Shown here: piece after piece, positions 15,649-24,050 of the stretch | Position numbering within the stretch: position 1 is the first letter of the stretch | How the letters are laid out: each line of letters begins with the position of its first letter | Origin: Streptomyces canus | GTDB taxonomy: Bacteria > Actinomycetota > Actinomycetes > Streptomycetales > Streptomycetaceae | Direction: 5' to 3' | Length of the DNA: 64,000 bases | NCBI RefSeq assembly: GCF_030815415.1 | Contig: NZ_JAUSWW010000001.1 | Span: forward strand, 5,580,001 to 5,644,000 | Notes under the pieces: generated by a model | Told to the model about the DNA's origin: nothing | Seen by the model: the letters and a program-made list of their open reading frames with translations, nothing else | The model's database searches: none | Position numbers and translations under genes: made by a program

Positions 15649-16716
15649 TCAGCGGCCCAGTTCGTAGGCGAGGACCTCCGCGTCCTCGCTCGCCCTGGTG
15701 AACCCCGCGCGGGAGACCACCCCTTGGGAGGGCACGTTGGCCCGCTCGACCGTCGCGAAAAGGGTGTTCACGTCGTCCCGCGCCAGCGACCACCGCGCCA
15801 GCTCGCGCAGCGCCTCCGTCGCATACCCCCTGCCGCGGGCCCCCTCCACGAGGTCGTAGCCGATCTCCACTCGGCCCTCCTCGTCGGGCGCGCCGTGGAA
15901 GCCCATGCCGCCGATCGCGAGGTCGTCCTCCCGGCGCACGAGGACGAACAGGCCGAACTCCGGCCGGTGCACGCCCGCTTCATACGCCTTCAGTACCATC
16001 CCGGCCGCCTCCCGCGTCCCCTGGAACGGCCCGCCCACGACCCAGTCGAACCCGCCGGAACCCCCCGCGGCCAGGTCGGCGGCGGCGGCCGGCGAGACGC
16101 CCTCCAGGGTGAGCCGGTCCGTGTCGAGGACGAGGTTGTTGTTCCAGCGCCACGCGGTGACCGGGGCACGCCCGGGCAGGTCCCCGCGACCGGTGGCCCA
16201 CAGCAGGGTGCGCCAGTGGTCGGGGCCGGGCTGGACGTGCGGGAAGATCCGCGTCAGGACGTACTCGGGGAGATGCGCGGGCGGCTCGTACGCCAGTCCC
16301 AGGCCCTCCGCGATGTCGTGCGCGTGCAGCAGCGCCTCGGCGATGCCCATCGCGGCGAAGCCCTCGCGCCCCGCGCTGCGGAAGGGGTAGGGGTGGAAGG
16401 CGCGGACCTCGCGCGGGGTGGTGCGCAGGGTGGTCGCGAAGAGCGCGCCGGTCGTCTCGATGACCTGGATGACGCCGGCGTTGTCGGTGCCCTCTTCGAG
16501 GGTGATCTCGAAGGGCACGTAGGCGTCCTTCGCCCGGCCCGCCAACTGCCCCGCGTACGCGATGAGATCCTCCGCGATGTGTGTCGCCGTCGTCCGGCAG
16601 CTCCACTCCACCCGGCCGGCCGGCACCCCCTCCCAGTCCCGGTCCACCGCCGTCCGCAGCAGCGCCACGGCGCTCTCGACGGCCTCGGTCACGCGTTCCC
16701 CACCCATGTCGGTCAT
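15649..16716 (-). CDS. DinB/MDMPI-like domain fused to a GNAT acetyltransferase
   Basis: A 355-aa two-domain protein. Residues 1-180 resemble mycothiol-dependent DinB-type proteins (SCRTTATHIAEDLIAYAGQ and ALLHAHDIAEGLG). Residues about 190-355 form a GNAT fold with the acetyl-CoA loop GARGRGYATEAL (about 298-309) and a C-terminal VSRAGFTRASE. Each domain usually occurs alone. The substrate is unknown. The start (ATG 16716) has other in-frame options close by. Confidence 0.8.
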   Translation of the reverse strand: MTDMGGERVTEAVESAVALLRTAVDRDWEGVPAGRVEWSCRTTATHIAEDLIAYAGQLAGRAKDAYVPFEITLEEGTDNAGVIQVIETTGALFATTLRTTPREVRAFHPYPFRSAGREGFAAMGIAEALLHAHDIAEGLGLAYEPPAHLPEYVLTRIFPHVQPGPDHWRTLLWATGRGDLPGRAPVTAWRWNNNLVLDTDRLTLEGVSPAAAADLAAGGSGGFDWVVGGPFQGTREAAGMVLKAYEAGVHRPEFGLFVLVRREDDLAIGGMGFHGAPDEEGRVEIGYDLVEGARGRGYATEALRELARWSLARDDVNTLFATVERANVPSQGVVSRAGFTRASEDAEVLAYELGR

Positions 16717-16742
16717 GCGGGCAGGCTAAGCGGCCGGACCCG

Positions 16743-17390
16743 TCAGGGCGACAGCATTTCCAGCTCCGCGGCGAGGTTGTAGCGGGCCGTGGCCTCCCAC
16801 TCCGCCTGTCCGTACGGCGTCCTGAACAGCCGCGGCAGCTCCAGGAGTTGCCGCAGCACCGCGGCCCGGCCCGCGCGGAAGGCGTCGCTCGGCACGAAGC
16901 CGTACTCCTCACGTACGGCGGCCGTGTAGGCGGCGTAGGTCCTCGGCGGTGCCGCCAGGATCGCGAGGTCCGCGTCGCACAGCACCTGGCCGTCGCGGTC
17001 GCCGTCGGCCGGGTCGTGGGTGACGGTGAGACGGACGAGCCGGGCGACCTCGGCGGTCCGCGTCGGCGGCAAACCGGCCTCGGACAGGGCGCGTTCGGCG
17101 ATCCGGGCCGACCGCTCCTCGTTCTCCGAGCGCTCGGGCAGATACACCGCGTCGTGGAACCAGGCCGCGAGCCGGACCACGTCCGGGTCCTCGGCGTACT
17201 TCTCCAGTACGTCGATGTGGTCGAGGACCGCGGTGAGGTGCGCGAGCGTGTGGTACCGCCGCTGCGGCTCCTGCCAGCGGGCGAGGAGGTCGTCGGCGTA
17301 CGGGGCGGGGTCGGGTCCGGTGGATCCGGCGCCCCTGGCTGTTTCCAGGGCGTGGACGAAACGGGTGCGCAGGGCGTCGAGATCGGCCAT
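16743..17390 (-). CDS. HD-domain metal-dependent phosphohydrolase
   Basis: A 215-aa protein of the small HD family. The metal-binding pattern is visible: RRYHTLAH (about residue 45), AAWFHDAVY (about 77, the HD pair) and VTHD plus CDADLAIL (about 125-145). Relatives in actinomycetes are annotated only as predicted metal-dependent HD phosphohydrolases, possibly acting on nucleotides. It ends 26 bp before the GNAT fusion gene. Confidence 0.85.
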   Translation of the reverse strand: MADLDALRTRFVHALETARGAGSTGPDPAPYADDLLARWQEPQRRYHTLAHLTAVLDHIDVLEKYAEDPDVVRLAAWFHDAVYLPERSENEERSARIAERALSEAGLPPTRTAEVARLVRLTVTHDPADGDRDGQVLCDADLAILAAPPRTYAAYTAAVREEYGFVPSDAFRAGRAAVLRQLLELPRLFRTPYGQAEWEATARYNLAAELEMLSP

Positions 17391-17453
17391 GGGTCCATTC
17401 TCTCCCGCCCGTCCCCTGCGCGGCCGGGACGTCGGCGTCTAGCGTGTGGGGTC

Positions 17454-18119
17454 ATGACTTCTGCTGACGTACGCGACCCCGAACTGCCCGGACTCCTCCT
17501 CACCACCGAGCGCGACGCGCTGATCCCGCTGCTGCGGTCCCGGCCCGACAAGGACTTCGCCCTGCCGACCGCCGGGTGTCCGGGCTGGACCGTGCGGGAC
17601 GTGCTCGCGCACTGTTCGTCCGCGCTGATGCGGGTGGTGGAGAGCCGGTTCGAGAAGGGCGTGTTCTCGCCCGAGTGCAACGACCGGGACATCGCCGAGC
17701 GCGCCGACTGGACCAACGCGCGGGTCGTCGACGAGCTGGAGCGCGGCATGACCGAGGCGGGCCCGGCGATCGCGAAGGCGGGCGGGGTGCTGGACCTGGT
17801 CGCCGTGGGCGAGTGGGTGCACGGCGGGGACGTACGGGACGTCCTCGGGGAGCTGGGCGCGTACGCCGGCCCCGGGCTGCCGCACGCCCTCACGCTGCTC
17901 ACCCGGATCACCCGGGAGCAGGGGCGGCTGCCGCTGCACGCCGACCTCGACGACGTGGACGAGCCGCTCACGCTGGGAGCGGTGTCGGGGGAGCGGACGC
18001 CGGCGCGGTTCATCGGGGACGCGGCCACGCTCGTACGGCTGTACGCGGGGCGGCCGGTGGCGGGGAGGACGTTCGAGCTGGCCGGGGCGGAGGCGGCGGA
18101 GCTGAACATCTTCGGCTGA
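17454..18119 (+). CDS. Maleylpyruvate isomerase-family (MDMPI/DinB) protein
   Basis: A 221-aa protein of the mycothiol-dependent maleylpyruvate isomerase-like fold. It has the N-terminal GCPGWTVRDVLAHC (about residues 41-54), where His is the usual metal ligand, and a second GEWVHGGDVRD (about 118) with His and Asp ligands. It is likely a mycothiol S-transferase or metal-binding protein of unknown substrate. The ATG at 17454 gives the full family N-terminus. Confidence 0.82.
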   Translation: MTSADVRDPELPGLLLTTERDALIPLLRSRPDKDFALPTAGCPGWTVRDVLAHCSSALMRVVESRFEKGVFSPECNDRDIAERADWTNARVVDELERGMTEAGPAIAKAGGVLDLVAVGEWVHGGDVRDVLGELGAYAGPGLPHALTLLTRITREQGRLPLHADLDDVDEPLTLGAVSGERTPARFIGDAATLVRLYAGRPVAGRTFELAGAEAAELNIFG

Positions 18120-18179
18120 GTTCTCCCCCGGGCGGGGCCGATCTTGTCGCGGGCGCGGCGGCCGCGGGCGTAGTCTGAG

Positions 18180-18195
18180 ATTGGACTAGACCTGT
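18180..18195 (+). promoter_or_regulatory. dre-like (DasR) operator upstream of cutC
   Basis: The 16-mer ATTGGACTAGACCTGT matches the DasR-responsive-element consensus A(C/G)TGGTCTAGACCA(C/G)T at about 12 of 16 positions, including the central CTAGACC. It lies 47 bp before the cutC start. DasR senses amino-sugar phosphates and links nutrition to antibiotics. Confidence 0.5.
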
Positions 18196-18241
18196 AGCCG
18201 CCGTTTTTTCCTGCCCTGCCACCGCCGACGAATGGGGTCCC

Positions 18242-18952
18242 ATGAGCAAGCGTGCAGTCCTGGAGGTGATCGCCCTCGACGTCGAGGACGCCGTCGCCGC
18301 CCAGGCCGGAGGCGCGGACCGCCTTGAGCTGGTCACCGACATGGCGGCCGACGGGCTGACCCCGCCGGCCGGGACGTTCGCCGGGATCCGCGGGGCTGTC
18401 GACATCGCGCTGCGGGTGATGCTGCGGCTCGCGGACGGCTTCGACGCGGGGGACGTCTCCCGGGTGGTCCGGGCCGCGCGCGAGCTGCGGGAGGCCGGGG
18501 CGCAGGAGTTCGTCCTCGGCTTCCTCGACGCCGACGGCGGTGTGGACCTGGGGGCCGTGGAGCGCGTGGTCGCCGAGCTGGGCGGGTGCCGCTGGACCTT
18601 CCACCGCGCCATCGACCACGCCACCGACCGGGACGCCCTGCGCAAACAGCTGGCGGATCTCCCCGGCCTGGACACCTACCTCACGGCCGGGTCCGCGTCC
18701 GGCGTGGACACCGGACTCCCCACGCTGCTCGCCGAGGCGCAGCGCCGCGGGGAGCCCGGATACGAGCAGCGACTCCTGGTCGGCGGCGGCCTGACCCTCC
18801 ACCACGTACCGACCCTCCGCACCGCCGGCATCGACGCCTTCCACATCGGCGGAGCGGCAAGACCGGACGGCTGGCAGCACCCGGTGTCGACGGAGGCGGT
18901 GGCGGAGTGGCGCCGGGCGGTGGACGGCGAGGCCGGCCAGGACCGCCTCTGA
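18242..18952 (+). CDS. cutC: Copper homeostasis protein CutC
   Basis: A 236-aa TIM-barrel CutC protein. Signatures are LEVIALDVEDAVAAQAGGAD with RLELV (residues 8-30), the central FHRAID (about 120) and the late RLLVGGGLTL and IDAFHIGGA strands. The family is linked to copper tolerance in E. coli, but its biochemical activity is still uncertain. It stands alone; a dre-like site lies upstream. The ATG at 18242 is the only good start. Confidence 0.92.
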   Translation: MSKRAVLEVIALDVEDAVAAQAGGADRLELVTDMAADGLTPPAGTFAGIRGAVDIALRVMLRLADGFDAGDVSRVVRAARELREAGAQEFVLGFLDADGGVDLGAVERVVAELGGCRWTFHRAIDHATDRDALRKQLADLPGLDTYLTAGSASGVDTGLPTLLAEAQRRGEPGYEQRLLVGGGLTLHHVPTLRTAGIDAFHIGGAARPDGWQHPVSTEAVAEWRRAVDGEAGQDRL

Positions 18953-18998
18953 GCGGGCACCGACGCGAACTGTTGAACGAACGCTGCCGACACCCGCC

Positions 18999-19050
18999 TA
19001 GGGGCGCGGGGAACTGCGCGACAAGCCCCCACGCACCCGCACCCGGCGAC
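18999..19050. repeat. Streptomyces dispersed intergenic repeat
   Basis: TAGGGGCGCGGGGAACTGCGCGAC followed by a CCCC/GCACCCG tail. I recognise this as a widespread intergenic sequence of streptomycetes, usually between convergent genes as here (cutC and the helicase). The function is unknown; possibly termination. Confidence 0.6.
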
Positions 19051-19080
19051 GCACCCCGAGCGGCACCCGGTACCCCGTGA

Positions 19081-21171
19081 TCACCCCGCGAGCTCCCGCG
19101 GCAGCGGCCCCGCATGGGTCACGATCAGCCCCGACACCGCTCGCGTGAGCCCGACGTACAGGCGTCGCAGACCCGTGCGCTCGTCCGGCTCGCCGTCGAC
19201 CACCGCCTGCGGCTCGTCCAGGACCACGTAGTCGTACTCCAGACCCTTGGCGAGGGAGGCGGGGACCAGGGTGAGGCGGGTCTCCTCGGTCGTCTCCTCG
19301 CCCGGCGCCAGATATCCGATGCCCGCCGCCGCCAGCGCCTCCGCCAGCACCGGGATCCGGGCATCCGCCGCGATCAGACCGGTCGAGCCCTCGTTGGCCA
19401 GCAACTCCTCGCAGGCGGCGACGACCTCGCAGGCGGCGACGACTTCCGCCGTGCCCCCGATCTCACGCACCTCGAAGAACCCCGGGTTCTCACGCACCGA
19501 CGCCACCGGAGTCAGCCCCGGCGCGATGTGCGGGAGCAGCCGGGAGGCGTACGTGATGACGTCCGTCGGCACCCGGAAACCGGCCGTCAGCTCCTCGATG
19601 ACCCCGTCCGCCTTCCCCAGATGCGCGAGCGCCTCGTCCCAACTCCGGGTCGCCCAGGGCGTGGTGCCCTGCGCGAGATCGCCGAGGACCGTCGCGGAGC
19701 CGGTGGTGCAGCGGCGGCCGACCGCCCGGTACTGCATCGGGGAGAGGTCCTGTGCCTCGTCCAGCACCACATGGCCGAGCGAGTGCGTGCGCTCGACGAC
19801 GTCCGTCGCCTCGTCGATCAGCACCGCGTCGGCGGCCGACCACTTGGCCGACTTCACGGACCGGGCGGCCCTTTTACCAGATCCAGGCAGTGCCGCGAGG
19901 ATCGTCTTCTGCTCGTCCTCGTCGAGGACCCCGTCCGCGTGTACGGCGAGGAAGTCCGCGTCCGTCAGCAGCCGCAGCACCAGCCTGGCCGGGTCGACGG
20001 GCGGCCAGATCTCCTTCACGGCCGCCTTCACCGCGCTGTTGCGGGCCACCGCGTCCTGCACCCGGTCGTCCGGGGCCTCCCCGGAACGCTCCATCTGCAC
20101 CAGCACGGCGTGCGCGATGCGCTGCGGGAGGGCGTCGCGGGCGGCGCCGTAGCGGATGTCGCGGTCCAGCAGCTCACGGACGATGTCCTCGAGTTCGTAC
20201 GCCGGGACCCGCCACCGCCGCGACCCGCGCACGACGACGACCGGCTCGGTGGGCAGGGTGACGTGCGAGTACACGGCCCGCCGGAGCACTTCCGCCATCC
20301 GGGCGTCGCCCTTGATGACCGCCGCGGCCGCCTCGTCGGTGCCCCGCACCTCGACCTTTCCGGCGACCAGGTCGTCGACGGTGGCCTGCTTGACCGCCAG
20401 CTCGCCGAGCGCCGGCAGGACCTGCTCGATGTAGTGCAGGAAGGACCGGTTCGGCCCGATGACGAGGGTGCCGGTACGGGCCAGCCGCTCGCGATGGGCG
20501 TAGAGGAGATAGGCGACCCGGTGCAGTCCGACGGCGGTCTTCCCGGTCCCCGGACCCCCCTGCACGCACACGGTCCCGCCGAGCCCGGACCGCACGATCT
20601 CGTCCTGCTCGGGCTGGATCGTGGCGACGATGTCGCGCATCGGGCCGACGCGGGGCCGCTCGATCTCCTGCTGGAGGAGCTTGCTGGTGGTGGCGGCCCC
20701 CGACGGCTCCGTGGGGTCGGAGAGGTGCTCGTCCTCGTACGCGGTGATGTCGCCGCGGGTGTACCCGAAGCGGCGGCGCAGCGCGATGTCCATCGGGTCC
20801 TTCTTGGACGCCCGGTAGAACGGCTGCGAGACCGGCGCCCGCCAGTCGATCACCATGGGGTCGCCGCCCTGGTCGTGCACATGGCGGCGCCCGATGTAGA
20901 AGCGCTCGCCCTCCGCGCCCTCGGCCAGATCGACACCGGGCGCGTGCAGATAGTCGAGGCGGCCGAAGAACAGGGGGGTGTCACTGAGATCGGCCAGCGC
21001 CTTGATGCGCTCCCCGATCTGGCGCTCCAGGATCTGGGCGTTGACCCAGTTCGCGGTCACGTCGCTGATGTCGAGGGACTCGGCGTCCTCACGCATGGCG
21101 CGCAGGGCGGCTCGGGACTGGGCGAGGTGGGAGCGTTCGCGGCCGAGGGGGTCGTCGACGGGCGTGGACAA
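19081..21171 (-). CDS. HelD/HelR-like superfamily 1 helicase
   Basis: A 696-aa UvrD-type ATPase of the HelD class, which binds RNA polymerase and recycles stalled complexes. In streptomycetes the HelR member gives rifamycin tolerance. Seen: the long N-terminal coiled arm (SRAALRAMREDAESLD...), Walker A GGPGTGKTAVGLHRVA (about residues 207-222), Walker B HVVLDEAQDLSPMQ (about 480) and a C-terminal VGLTRA motif. The TTG at 21171 is used because GGAGG lies 7 nt upstream; longer readings have Arg/Ser-rich extensions. An 18-bp tandem duplication encodes a repeated EVVAAC. I found no rifamycin-associated element upstream. Confidence 0.88.
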   Translation of the reverse strand: MSTPVDDPLGRERSHLAQSRAALRAMREDAESLDISDVTANWVNAQILERQIGERIKALADLSDTPLFFGRLDYLHAPGVDLAEGAEGERFYIGRRHVHDQGGDPMVIDWRAPVSQPFYRASKKDPMDIALRRRFGYTRGDITAYEDEHLSDPTEPSGAATTSKLLQQEIERPRVGPMRDIVATIQPEQDEIVRSGLGGTVCVQGGPGTGKTAVGLHRVAYLLYAHRERLARTGTLVIGPNRSFLHYIEQVLPALGELAVKQATVDDLVAGKVEVRGTDEAAAAVIKGDARMAEVLRRAVYSHVTLPTEPVVVVRGSRRWRVPAYELEDIVRELLDRDIRYGAARDALPQRIAHAVLVQMERSGEAPDDRVQDAVARNSAVKAAVKEIWPPVDPARLVLRLLTDADFLAVHADGVLDEDEQKTILAALPGSGKRAARSVKSAKWSAADAVLIDEATDVVERTHSLGHVVLDEAQDLSPMQYRAVGRRCTTGSATVLGDLAQGTTPWATRSWDEALAHLGKADGVIEELTAGFRVPTDVITYASRLLPHIAPGLTPVASVRENPGFFEVREIGGTAEVVAACEVVAACEELLANEGSTGLIAADARIPVLAEALAAAGIGYLAPGEETTEETRLTLVPASLAKGLEYDYVVLDEPQAVVDGEPDERTGLRRLYVGLTRAVSGLIVTHAGPLPRELAG
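19408..19443. repeat. 18-bp perfect tandem duplication inside the helicase gene
   Basis: CTCGCAGGCGGCGACGAC occurs at 19408-19425 and again at 19426-19443. It adds six residues (EVVAAC) in frame and looks recent. Confidence 0.9.
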
Positions 21172-21440
21172 GGGGGTGCCTCCGAAGGTGCTGCGGGCTG
21201 AGATGCTGCGGCATGCCGACCGGTTTCCGTCCGGTCGGCGGCACTCCGGGTGGGAGGCGGGCAAGAGCGGGGATTCTAGAGGGACGGCGGGTGCGAGGGC
21301 CAACCGTTTTCCGCGCCCCCTAGGGGATCGCCCCTCGGTCCGCTGGGGGAGACTCCACCCCCAGGGTGTACCCAGGTAGCACGGGAAGTGGGGACTTGGG
21401 GCCGATGCCCTCCCTATGCCCCGGGAGCCACCATGGGGAC

Positions 21441-21623
21441 ATGAGTGCAGCGACCTTCACCCCAGCCCCCGGTCGCCCTTCCGGAGCGACCTCCCTTTCC
21501 GACGGCCACGCCGGCCACCGCCTCGGCGACGCCCTGCGCGCGATCCGCGTCTTCGCGGGCGCCGCCTTCGACGTGGTCATACTCGGCGAGTACGCCGAGG
21601 AGGCGGGCGTCCGCCGCAGGTAG
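21441..21623 (+). CDS. Small conserved-looking protein
   Basis: A 60-aa protein opening MSAATFTPAPGRPSG, with a hydrophobic C-terminal half (LRAIRVFAGAAFDVVILGEY) that could be one amphipathic or membrane-associated helix, then a charged EEAGVRRR end. It is convergent with the XPB helicase gene (16 bp between stops) and diverges from the HelR-like gene. No function can be assigned. A GC-rich region with short palindromes (21320-21430) lies upstream. Confidence 0.6.
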   Translation: MSAATFTPAPGRPSGATSLSDGHAGHRLGDALRAIRVFAGAAFDVVILGEYAEEAGVRRR

Positions 21624-21638
21624 GACGCCCGGCGTCCG

Positions 21639-23297
21639 TCAGTCCTCGGTGCCCTTGTCCCCCGCCAGCAGCTCGTCCGCGTCCACGATCCGGTAGGCGT
21701 ACCCCTGCTCAGCCAGGAACCGCTGCCGGTGCGCCGCGAAGTCCTGGTCGATGGTGTCCCGGGCGACGACGGAGTAGAAATGCGCCTGGTGGCCGTCCGC
21801 CTTCGGCCGCAGCACCCGGCCCAGACGCTGTGCCTCCTCCTGCCGGGACCCGAAGGTGCCCGACACCTGGATGGCGACCGTCGCCTCCGGCAGGTCGATC
21901 GAGAAGTTCGCGACCTTCGACACCACCAGCACGCTGATCTCGCCCTGCCGGAAGGAGTCGAAGAGCTTCTCGCGCTGGGCGTTGGAGGTCTCGCCCTTGA
22001 TGACGGGCGCGTTCAGATGCTCGCCGAGCTCGTCGAGCTGGTCGATGTACTGGCCGATCACCAGGGTCTGCTGCCCCGCGAAGCGCTTGACCAGCGCCTC
22101 CGTGACCTTCCGCTTCGTCGCGGTCGTCGCACAGAAGCGGTACTTCTCCTCCTGCTCGGCGGTGGCGTACGCGAGCCGCTCGGAGTCGGTGAGATTGACC
22201 CGGACCTCGACACAGTCGGCGGGCGCGATGTACCCCTGCGCCTCGATCTCCTTCCAGGGCGCGTCGAAGCGCTTGGGCCCGATGAGCGAGAAGACATCCG
22301 ACTCCCGCCCGTCCTCCCGCACCAGCGTCGCGGTCAGCCCGAGCCGCCGCCGCGCCTGCAGATCCGCCGTGAACTTGAAGACGGGAGCCGGCAGCAGATG
22401 CACCTCGTCGTAGAGGATCAGCCCCCAGTCCCGGGAGTCGAAGAGCTCCAGGTGCGGATAGACACCCTTCCGTCTGGTGGTGAGCACCTGGTACGTGGCG
22501 ATGGTGACGGGCCGGATCTCCTTGCGCGTCCCGCTGTACTCGCCGATCTCCTCCTCGGTCAGCGAGGTCCGCTTCACCAGCTCGTGCTTCCACTGCCGGG
22601 CCGAGACGGTGTTGGTGACGAGGATGAGGGTGGTGGACTTCGCCTGCGCCATGGCCCCGGCACCGACGAGGGTCTTGCCCGCGCCACAGGGCAGGACGAC
22701 GACCCCGCTGCCGCCGTGCCAGAAGTTCTCCACGGCCTGCTTCTGGTAGGGCCGCAGCGCCCATCCGTCCTCGTCCAGCTCGATCGCGTGCGCCTCGCCG
22801 TCGACGTACCCCGCGAGGTCCTCGGCCGGCCAGCCCAGCTTCAGCAGGGTCTGCTTGATCTGCCCGCGCTCGGAGGGGTGTACGGCGACGGTGTCGGGGT
22901 CGAGCCGCGCACCGACGAGCGGGGCGATCCGCTTCGAGCGCAGGATCTCCTCCAGCACCGGCCGGTCGGTGGTCGTGAGCACCAGCCCGTGCGCGGGGTG
23001 CTTGCTGAGCGTCAGCCGCCCGTACCGGTCCATGGTCTCGGCGACGTCGACGAGCAGCGCGTGCGGCACCGGATACCGGCTGTACTGCACCAGAGCGTCG
23101 ACGACCTGCTCGGCGTCATGCCCGGCGGCCCGGGCGTTCCACAGCCCCAGCGGCGTCACCCGGTAGGTGTGGATGTGCTCCGGCGCCCGCTCCAGCTCCG
23201 CGAACGGCGCGATGGCCCGACGGCACTCGTCGGCCTGCTCGTGGTCGACCTCCAGGAGCAGAGTCTTGTCGGACTGGACGATCAGCGGTCCGTTCAC
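21639..23297 (-). CDS. XPB-type DNA repair helicase
   Basis: A 552-aa superfamily 2 helicase, bacterial XPB. Motifs in order: Q/I region ALRPYQKQAVENFWHGG, Walker A VLPCGAGKTLVG (about residues 200-211), DEVH box ILYDEVHLLPAP (about 295), motif III LTATLVREDGRE, and motif VI RLGRVLRP (about 497). A domain of about 180 aa precedes the motor. Bacterial XPB partners a nuclease or helicase-associated protein in repair. The GTG at 23297 gives the family start NGPLIVQSDKTLLLEV. Confidence 0.92.
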   Translation of the reverse strand: MNGPLIVQSDKTLLLEVDHEQADECRRAIAPFAELERAPEHIHTYRVTPLGLWNARAAGHDAEQVVDALVQYSRYPVPHALLVDVAETMDRYGRLTLSKHPAHGLVLTTTDRPVLEEILRSKRIAPLVGARLDPDTVAVHPSERGQIKQTLLKLGWPAEDLAGYVDGEAHAIELDEDGWALRPYQKQAVENFWHGGSGVVVLPCGAGKTLVGAGAMAQAKSTTLILVTNTVSARQWKHELVKRTSLTEEEIGEYSGTRKEIRPVTIATYQVLTTRRKGVYPHLELFDSRDWGLILYDEVHLLPAPVFKFTADLQARRRLGLTATLVREDGRESDVFSLIGPKRFDAPWKEIEAQGYIAPADCVEVRVNLTDSERLAYATAEQEEKYRFCATTATKRKVTEALVKRFAGQQTLVIGQYIDQLDELGEHLNAPVIKGETSNAQREKLFDSFRQGEISVLVVSKVANFSIDLPEATVAIQVSGTFGSRQEEAQRLGRVLRPKADGHQAHFYSVVARDTIDQDFAAHRQRFLAEQGYAYRIVDADELLAGDKGTED

Positions 23298-23444
23298 CTA
23301 CGCACTTCCCTTCGGCACGGCCAAACCTCCAGTGTGCCGTACCGCGCGCCGATGCGGCGGGCCCGTCCGGGGCAACCCTGGGCCACCGTCGACCGTCTGA
23401 CCGGGCGAGCAGCGCACCGGGCGCGATGTGCGGAGGGTGGGGGC

Positions 23445-23996
23445 ATGACGGGGTTGTCGGTGCGCGGCTGGGCGACCGGGGTGGGGGCCGTGCTGGTGCT
23501 GGTGGGCACGGGTGTCTGGGCGATGGGGCGGCCGGCCGAGGTGGACGGCCGGCTGTGGGGCGAGGTGCGGCCGGTGATAGAGGCGCGGCTCGCGGCGGAC
23601 TCGCGGGGCAGCGGGTACGGGGAGGCCGAGCCGGGGCTCGGGGCGCGCTGGTTCTGCCAGGCGGAGGCGCTGGAGCTCGCCGAGCGGGACGGACGGGTCC
23701 GGGCCGGCGTCAACACCCTGTGCATGGAGTACGGGGTGCGGGGCCGGGCCCTGGTGGAGTGCAGCGGCGGATCGTATCCGCAGGTGGTGCTGCTGGAGCG
23801 GCGTGCGGGTGCCGGCTACCGGGTCGTGTCCCGGCAGGAGCCGCCGGACGGGGCGGGGTACGCGCAGTGGACGGAGAGCCACTTCGGTCTGTTCGCCGAG
23901 CGCGGGGCCCAGGACCCGATGTCGTCCACGGGCTTGGAGGCAGCGGCCCGCACCCACTTCGGCCTCTCGAAGGACGCCCCGATCAGCCCTTGCTGA
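23445..23996 (+). CDS. Secreted or membrane-anchored hypothetical protein
   Basis: A 183-aa protein with an N-terminal hydrophobic segment (GWATGVGAVLVLVGTGVWAM, residues 8-27) followed by a soluble domain with a few Cys residues (WFCQAE, NTLCME, VECSGG, final PC) that could form disulfides outside the cell. A GGAGG site precedes the ATG at 23445. It is divergent from the XPB gene. It is the last core-type gene before the biosynthetic cluster. Family not recognised. Confidence 0.7.
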   Translation: MTGLSVRGWATGVGAVLVLVGTGVWAMGRPAEVDGRLWGEVRPVIEARLAADSRGSGYGEAEPGLGARWFCQAEALELAERDGRVRAGVNTLCMEYGVRGRALVECSGGSYPQVVLLERRAGAGYRVVSRQEPPDGAGYAQWTESHFGLFAERGAQDPMSSTGLEAAARTHFGLSKDAPISPC

Positions 23997-24050
23997 AGCC
24001 GCCCTCCGGCACCGCGTCCGACGGACGGCCAGGCTATGGCGAGATCACCG

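Noticed and set aside
15980..18880. A 966-codon open frame on the minus strand
   Set aside because: It crosses four recognisable genes on both strands and has no domain; it is open only because of the GC bias.
21172..21440. Rifamycin-associated element before the HelR-like gene
   Set aside because: Only short GC-rich palindromes are present; no long inverted repeat of the known type was found.
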